Source: Salarchaeum japonicum | GTDB taxonomy: Archaea; Halobacteriota; Halobacteria; Halobacteriales; Halobacteriaceae | Reading direction: 5' to 3' | DNA: 64,000 nt | NCBI RefSeq assembly: GCF_020614395.1 | Contig: NZ_CP085324.1 | Location: 1,617,564-1,681,563 of the forward strand | Part shown: positions 59,890 to 64,000 of the stretch, piece after piece | How positions within the stretch are numbered: position 1 is the stretch's first letter | Layout of the letters: every line of letters begins with the position of its first letter | Program-made: the position numbers and the translations under genes | Notes under the pieces: model-generated | Database searches by the model: none | Told to the model about the DNA's origin: nothing | Seen by the model: only the letters and a program-made list of their open reading frames with translations

Positions 59890-61263
59890 ATGAGAGCAAT
59901 CGACTTATTCTGTGGCGCTGGTGGCTTTAGTGCCGGTTTCGAGGCCGCCGGTATCGACGTTCTCTACGGCTGTGATATCGCGGAGCGCGCCCTGGATACG
60001 TTCGACGCGAACCACGACGGCGACGGCGTCCACCACGACATCAGCGAGGGCGTCCCCCCGGAACTCGCGGACGTGTCGGTCGATATCGTCTTCGGAAGCC
60101 CGCCCTGCAAGGGGTTCAGTGACGCGCGCGGGTCGCGGCGGCTGGACGACGAGCGCAACCAACTCGTCTTCTCCTTCATCCAGTGGGTCGAGCACTTCCA
60201 GCCGAAGTACGTGCTGATGGAGAACGTCGCGGGGATGACCACCATCAGCGACGAGTTCCTCGAAGCGATAGAGCGCGAGTACGCGGACGCCGGCTACACG
60301 GTGGACTGGGAGACGCTGAACGCGGCGGACTTCGGCGTCCCGCAGACCCGGGAGCGCGTCATCTACGTCGGCGTCCGCGACGACCTCGACGTGGAACCCT
60401 CTCTCCCCGAGGGCGGGTATCGGGACGCGAGCGACGGCCAGCTCACGCTGTCCGGCGAACTGATGCGGAGTTGGACGACCGTCGCCGACGCGCTCGAAGA
60501 CCTCCCCGAGCCGACCGAGGACGGCGCGGTCAGCCTCCCGCCGCTCTCCGACTACCCCGAGAACGACTACCTCCCGCTCGTCCGCGACGGCGTCGAGGAG
60601 ACGTGGAACCACGTCGCGAAGGAGCCGTCGGACGACGAGGACACCCGCCACATCGTGGACGAACTGCGGCCGGGCGAGATGTACCGGTCGAGCCGGTTCG
60701 GCGACCGCTACCGACAGGTCTGGGAGTTGCTCTCCCACCGGTTCTCCGCGGTCGAACAGGACGCCCTCCACTTCATCGCGCGCCACCGCTCCCGGAAGGA
60801 CTTCCGGATGAACGGGAAGTCCGTCGGCGCGGTCCCCGACCACCTCATCGCCGACCACCTCGAACACGACGACGACAGCGTGTACGACGCCCTCAAACGA
60901 CTGCACGCGGACGGCTGGATTCGCACCGACGAGGAGGACGGCACGCTCGGCTACGACCTGAACACGAAGTCGGGCATCCGCCCGCGGTACATGCGCCTCA
61001 CGCCCGACGGCCAGTCGAACACGATTCTCACCACCGACTTCAACCCCCGCGACAAGCTCCACCCGACCGAGAACCGCGGACTCTCCCTCCGGGAGGGCGC
61101 GCGCATCCAGAGCTTCCCGGACTCCTTCCGGTTCACGGGGTCGTTCGACGACATCGCCACCCAGATCGGGAACGCGGTGCCGCCGCTGATGGCGCAACGC
61201 CTCGCGGAACACCTCCTCGACGTGCACGAACACGGAAACCCGCACGTCACGGCGAGCGACTGA
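59890..61263 (+). CDS. DNA cytosine-5 methyltransferase of the R-M system
   Basis: A 457-residue enzyme. Motif I FCGAGGFSAGF (about 6), motif IV GSPPCKGFS with catalytic Cys near 73 (Lys where Gln is usual), motif VI ENV (about 111), motif VIII QTRERV (about 152), motifs IX-X SLREGARIQSFPDSF and QIGNAVPP (about 427). Between VIII and IX, about residues 285-345 read as a winged helix (FSAVEQDALHFIARHR, DSVYDALKRLHADGWIR) within the target-recognition region. It should protect the site cut by the upstream nuclease. Confidence 0.93.
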   Translation: MRAIDLFCGAGGFSAGFEAAGIDVLYGCDIAERALDTFDANHDGDGVHHDISEGVPPELADVSVDIVFGSPPCKGFSDARGSRRLDDERNQLVFSFIQWVEHFQPKYVLMENVAGMTTISDEFLEAIEREYADAGYTVDWETLNAADFGVPQTRERVIYVGVRDDLDVEPSLPEGGYRDASDGQLTLSGELMRSWTTVADALEDLPEPTEDGAVSLPPLSDYPENDYLPLVRDGVEETWNHVAKEPSDDEDTRHIVDELRPGEMYRSSRFGDRYRQVWELLSHRFSAVEQDALHFIARHRSRKDFRMNGKSVGAVPDHLIADHLEHDDDSVYDALKRLHADGWIRTDEEDGTLGYDLNTKSGIRPRYMRLTPDGQSNTILTTDFNPRDKLHPTENRGLSLREGARIQSFPDSFRFTGSFDDIATQIGNAVPPLMAQRLAEHLLDVHEHGNPHVTASD

Positions 61264-61306
61264 ACGCAGGAATCGGATCGCGTCGGGTTCGCGCCCCGGA
61301 GTCGGC

Positions 61307-63220
61307 TCAGAGGAAGCGGAAGGTTTCGAGGTTCTTCGGCGCGAACGTCCGCATGTTGTAGTCGTGGTAGAGCGCGCTGGAGAGGTCTTGCGCGGAGCGC
61401 TCGTCGCCGTGCACGCACAGCACTTTCTCGGGCCGCGGGTTCATGGTGCGCACGAAGTCTTCGAGGCCCTGGCGGTCGGCGTGCCCGGAGAACCCGTCCA
61501 CGGTGTCCACGTCCATCCGGAGTTTGAGGCGGTCGTTCCGCCCGCGGTCGCCGGGCATCGCGATTTCGTCCCGTCCGGACTGGATGCGTCGGCCCATGGT
61601 TCCCTGCGCCTGGTAGCCGACGAACACGAGTCGGTTGTCGGGGTCGGGCGCGAGGTGTTCGAGCCAGCTCATGATGGGGCCACCGGTGACCATGCCGGAC
61701 GTGGAGAGAATGATGCACTGGTCGCCGTCCGCGACCTCCTGACGTTCGTCCTCGCCGGCGTCGATGTGGTTGAACTGGTCGGCGAGGAAGGGGTTCGCGT
61801 CCTCGTGGAAGATTCTGTCACGGAGTTCGTCCCGGAGGTACTCGGGGTAGGTGGTGTGGATGGCGGTCGCCTCCCAGATCATGCCGTCCAAGTGGATGGG
61901 CATCTCGGGGATGTCGCCCTCCCGCATCGCCTCCTCCAGGACGAGCATGATCTCCTGACTGCGGCCGACCGCGAACGCCGGAATCACGACCTTCCCGCCG
62001 CGCTCGTACGTGTCGTTGATGACGCGCTTGAGTTTCTCCTCGGAGTCCTCCTGGTCGGTCTGGTAGTCGTTCCGCCCGCCGTACGTGGACTCCATGACGA
62101 GCGTTTCGACGCGCGGGAAGTCGTTCACCGCGCCGTTGAACAGCCGCGTGGGTTCGTAGTGGATGTCGCCGGAGAACGCGACGTTGTAGAGGCCGTCACC
62201 GATGTGGAAGTGGGAGACGGCGCTTCCGAGGATGTGGCCGGCGTTGTGGAGCGTGAGCTTCACGTCCGGCGCGATGTCGGTCACGTCGCCGTATTCGAGG
62301 GGGATGCAGTGCTTGATGGCCTCCCGCACCATCTCGGACTCGTAGGGCGGGTTCCGGCCCTCCTTCGCCGCCACGTCGAGGTAGTCGAGCGTCAGCAGAC
62401 CCATCAGGTCCCGGGTGGGTTCGGTGCAGTAGATGGGGCCGTCGTAGCCGTACTTGAACAGGAGCGGGATGAACGCGGAGTGGTCGAGGTGGGCGTGCGT
62501 CAGCACCACCGCGTCGATGGAGTTCAGCGGCACGGCCTCGGGAGCCTGCAGGTAGGGCACTTCTCCCTCGGCACCGGGCTTGTCGCCGCAGTCGATGAGG
62601 ATGCGGGTGTCGGGCGTCGAGAGGATGAAGCTCGCGCGTCCGACCTCCCGGCAGCAGCCGAGCGTCGTGATGCGGACGTACTCGTCGTCGGAGAGTTCCT
62701 CGCGGTGGATCTGGCGGCCGACCTTTTCGAGGATGTCGCGTCGCTCCTCGCGCTCGTGCTTGAGGAAGTTCCGGACGTTCGACACCGTCGAGGACTCGAT
62801 GGGAGGCGTGCGAACGACCTCGGGCGTCCACCCGGAGGTCTGCGTGATTTCGCGGAGCGTGCTCCCGTGGCGGCCGATGACCATCCCGGGTTTCTCGGCT
62901 TCGATGACGACCTCGCCGGTGTCCTCGTGGAAGTCGAGGTTGGTGACGCCGGCGTCGTCGGGAATCACGCCCATCACGTCGTCGCGGGCTTTCTCCGGGC
63001 GCGTGAGCACGTCCGGGTCGGGGCGGACGGTGATGCGCTTTCGGAGCTTGCTCGCGAGGTTCCGGATGAGGTCGCCGTTCTGCGCGAACTTCTTCGGGTC
63101 GCGCGTGTAGACGACGAGCTCGGGGCCCTCGTACTTGACTTCCGTGACGGTGATGTCCGGCGGAATCTCGTTCGTTATCGTTTCGTGCAGGTCTTCGAGT
63201 TGCTGGTCTACCGTACTCAT
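61307..63220 (-). CDS. archaeal CPSF1-type ribonuclease (aCPSF1)
   Basis: A 637-residue beta-CASP nuclease, the general factor for 3'-end formation and transcription termination in archaea. Two KH domains fill residues 1-150 (VIGRHGSTLREI). The MBL core has LTHAHLDHSAFIP (about 240), HNAGHILGSAV and FSGDIHY; the beta-CASP part has FAVGRSQEIM and STSGMVTGGP; GFSGHADRQGL and VHGDERSA complete the active site. It is full length. TATA CTTTTATA lies near 63415, giving an unusually long leader of about 165 bases. Confidence 0.95.
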   Translation of the reverse strand: MSTVDQQLEDLHETITNEIPPDITVTEVKYEGPELVVYTRDPKKFAQNGDLIRNLASKLRKRITVRPDPDVLTRPEKARDDVMGVIPDDAGVTNLDFHEDTGEVVIEAEKPGMVIGRHGSTLREITQTSGWTPEVVRTPPIESSTVSNVRNFLKHEREERRDILEKVGRQIHREELSDDEYVRITTLGCCREVGRASFILSTPDTRILIDCGDKPGAEGEVPYLQAPEAVPLNSIDAVVLTHAHLDHSAFIPLLFKYGYDGPIYCTEPTRDLMGLLTLDYLDVAAKEGRNPPYESEMVREAIKHCIPLEYGDVTDIAPDVKLTLHNAGHILGSAVSHFHIGDGLYNVAFSGDIHYEPTRLFNGAVNDFPRVETLVMESTYGGRNDYQTDQEDSEEKLKRVINDTYERGGKVVIPAFAVGRSQEIMLVLEEAMREGDIPEMPIHLDGMIWEATAIHTTYPEYLRDELRDRIFHEDANPFLADQFNHIDAGEDERQEVADGDQCIILSTSGMVTGGPIMSWLEHLAPDPDNRLVFVGYQAQGTMGRRIQSGRDEIAMPGDRGRNDRLKLRMDVDTVDGFSGHADRQGLEDFVRTMNPRPEKVLCVHGDERSAQDLSSALYHDYNMRTFAPKNLETFRFL

Positions 63221-63326
63221 GGTGCGCGAACTGCGGGTTCCGGATCCCGGCCACCCCACGGTACTGCGCCCGAATCGGCGCGATACTGACGTGGGGTCAC
63301 TGACCGGAGGTGTGGTATCATCGTGA

Positions 63327-64000
<674 letters not shown>

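Overview
The window reads as a chromosomal segment of a haloarchaeon (class Halobacteria). It is very GC-rich. The proteins are acidic and poor in lysine. Many mRNAs look leaderless, with a TATA-like box 25-30 bases before the start codon. The gene content is archaeal: TFB, aCPSF1, deoxyhypusine synthase, a geranylgeranyl-reductase-like flavoprotein, HalX response regulators, Tat lipoproteins and a PGF-CTERM surface protein. I cannot name the species. I saw no rRNA, tRNA, CRISPR array, intact insertion sequence or replication origin.

Layout. 1-3.0 kb: start of ilvB behind leuA (branched-chain amino acid synthesis), then an MhqD-like hydrolase divergent from an HxlR regulator. 3.0-11.9 kb: two sensor kinases, a HalX regulator, DUF2797, AhpD-like and SRAP proteins, a truncated deacylase, a winged-helix regulator and DoxX. 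11.9-15.6 kb: an ABC export operon whose first permease ends in a PrsW-like intramembrane protease domain. 15.6-20.1 kb: small transporters, a DUF123 protein, a RecA-like protein, a two-RCK potassium channel, DUF4149 and a decayed DUF4396 gene. 20.1-24.6 kb: a copper cluster (CopZ, CopA, Lrp-TRASH regulator, second chaperone) followed by two winged-helix regulators. 24.7-26.9 kb: DNA repair (FeS photolyase, UDG). 26.9-37.8 kb: metabolism, MscS, a surface protein, a pfkB remnant, a GGR-like flavoprotein, glutamate dehydrogenase, GDPD and an RNase-H-like exonuclease.

37.9-46.0 kb: a Tat-lipoprotein pair (DyP-like and P19-like), deoxyhypusine synthase, a foreign-looking lipoprotein, small haloarchaeal proteins, a PfkB kinase, phosphoglycolate phosphatase, a DICT protein and an M24 peptidase. 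46.1-52.2 kb: Hsp20, an MFS transporter, a prenyl-synthase-like protein, ketopantoate reductase, a HalX regulator and UspA. 52.2-58.8 kb: TFB with a 5'-terminal stem-loop, two degenerate receiver proteins in tandem, small membrane proteins and a large hybrid kinase. 59-61.3 kb: a TdeIII-like restriction-modification system. 61.3-64 kb: aCPSF1, a tiny conserved protein and the start of proS.

The genes that appear to work together are ilvB/leuA, each with short upstream ORFs; the copper cluster; a possible thiol or quinone stress set (MhqD-like hydrolase, DoxX and two HxlR proteins with N-terminal cysteines), whose promoters share GTTACC-type repeats; the ABC-PrsW exporter; and the R-M pair. 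The observations most worth following are the ABC-PrsW fusion, the attenuator-like ilvB leader, the modified methyltransferase of the R-M system, the tfb 5' stem-loop and the paired degenerate receivers.
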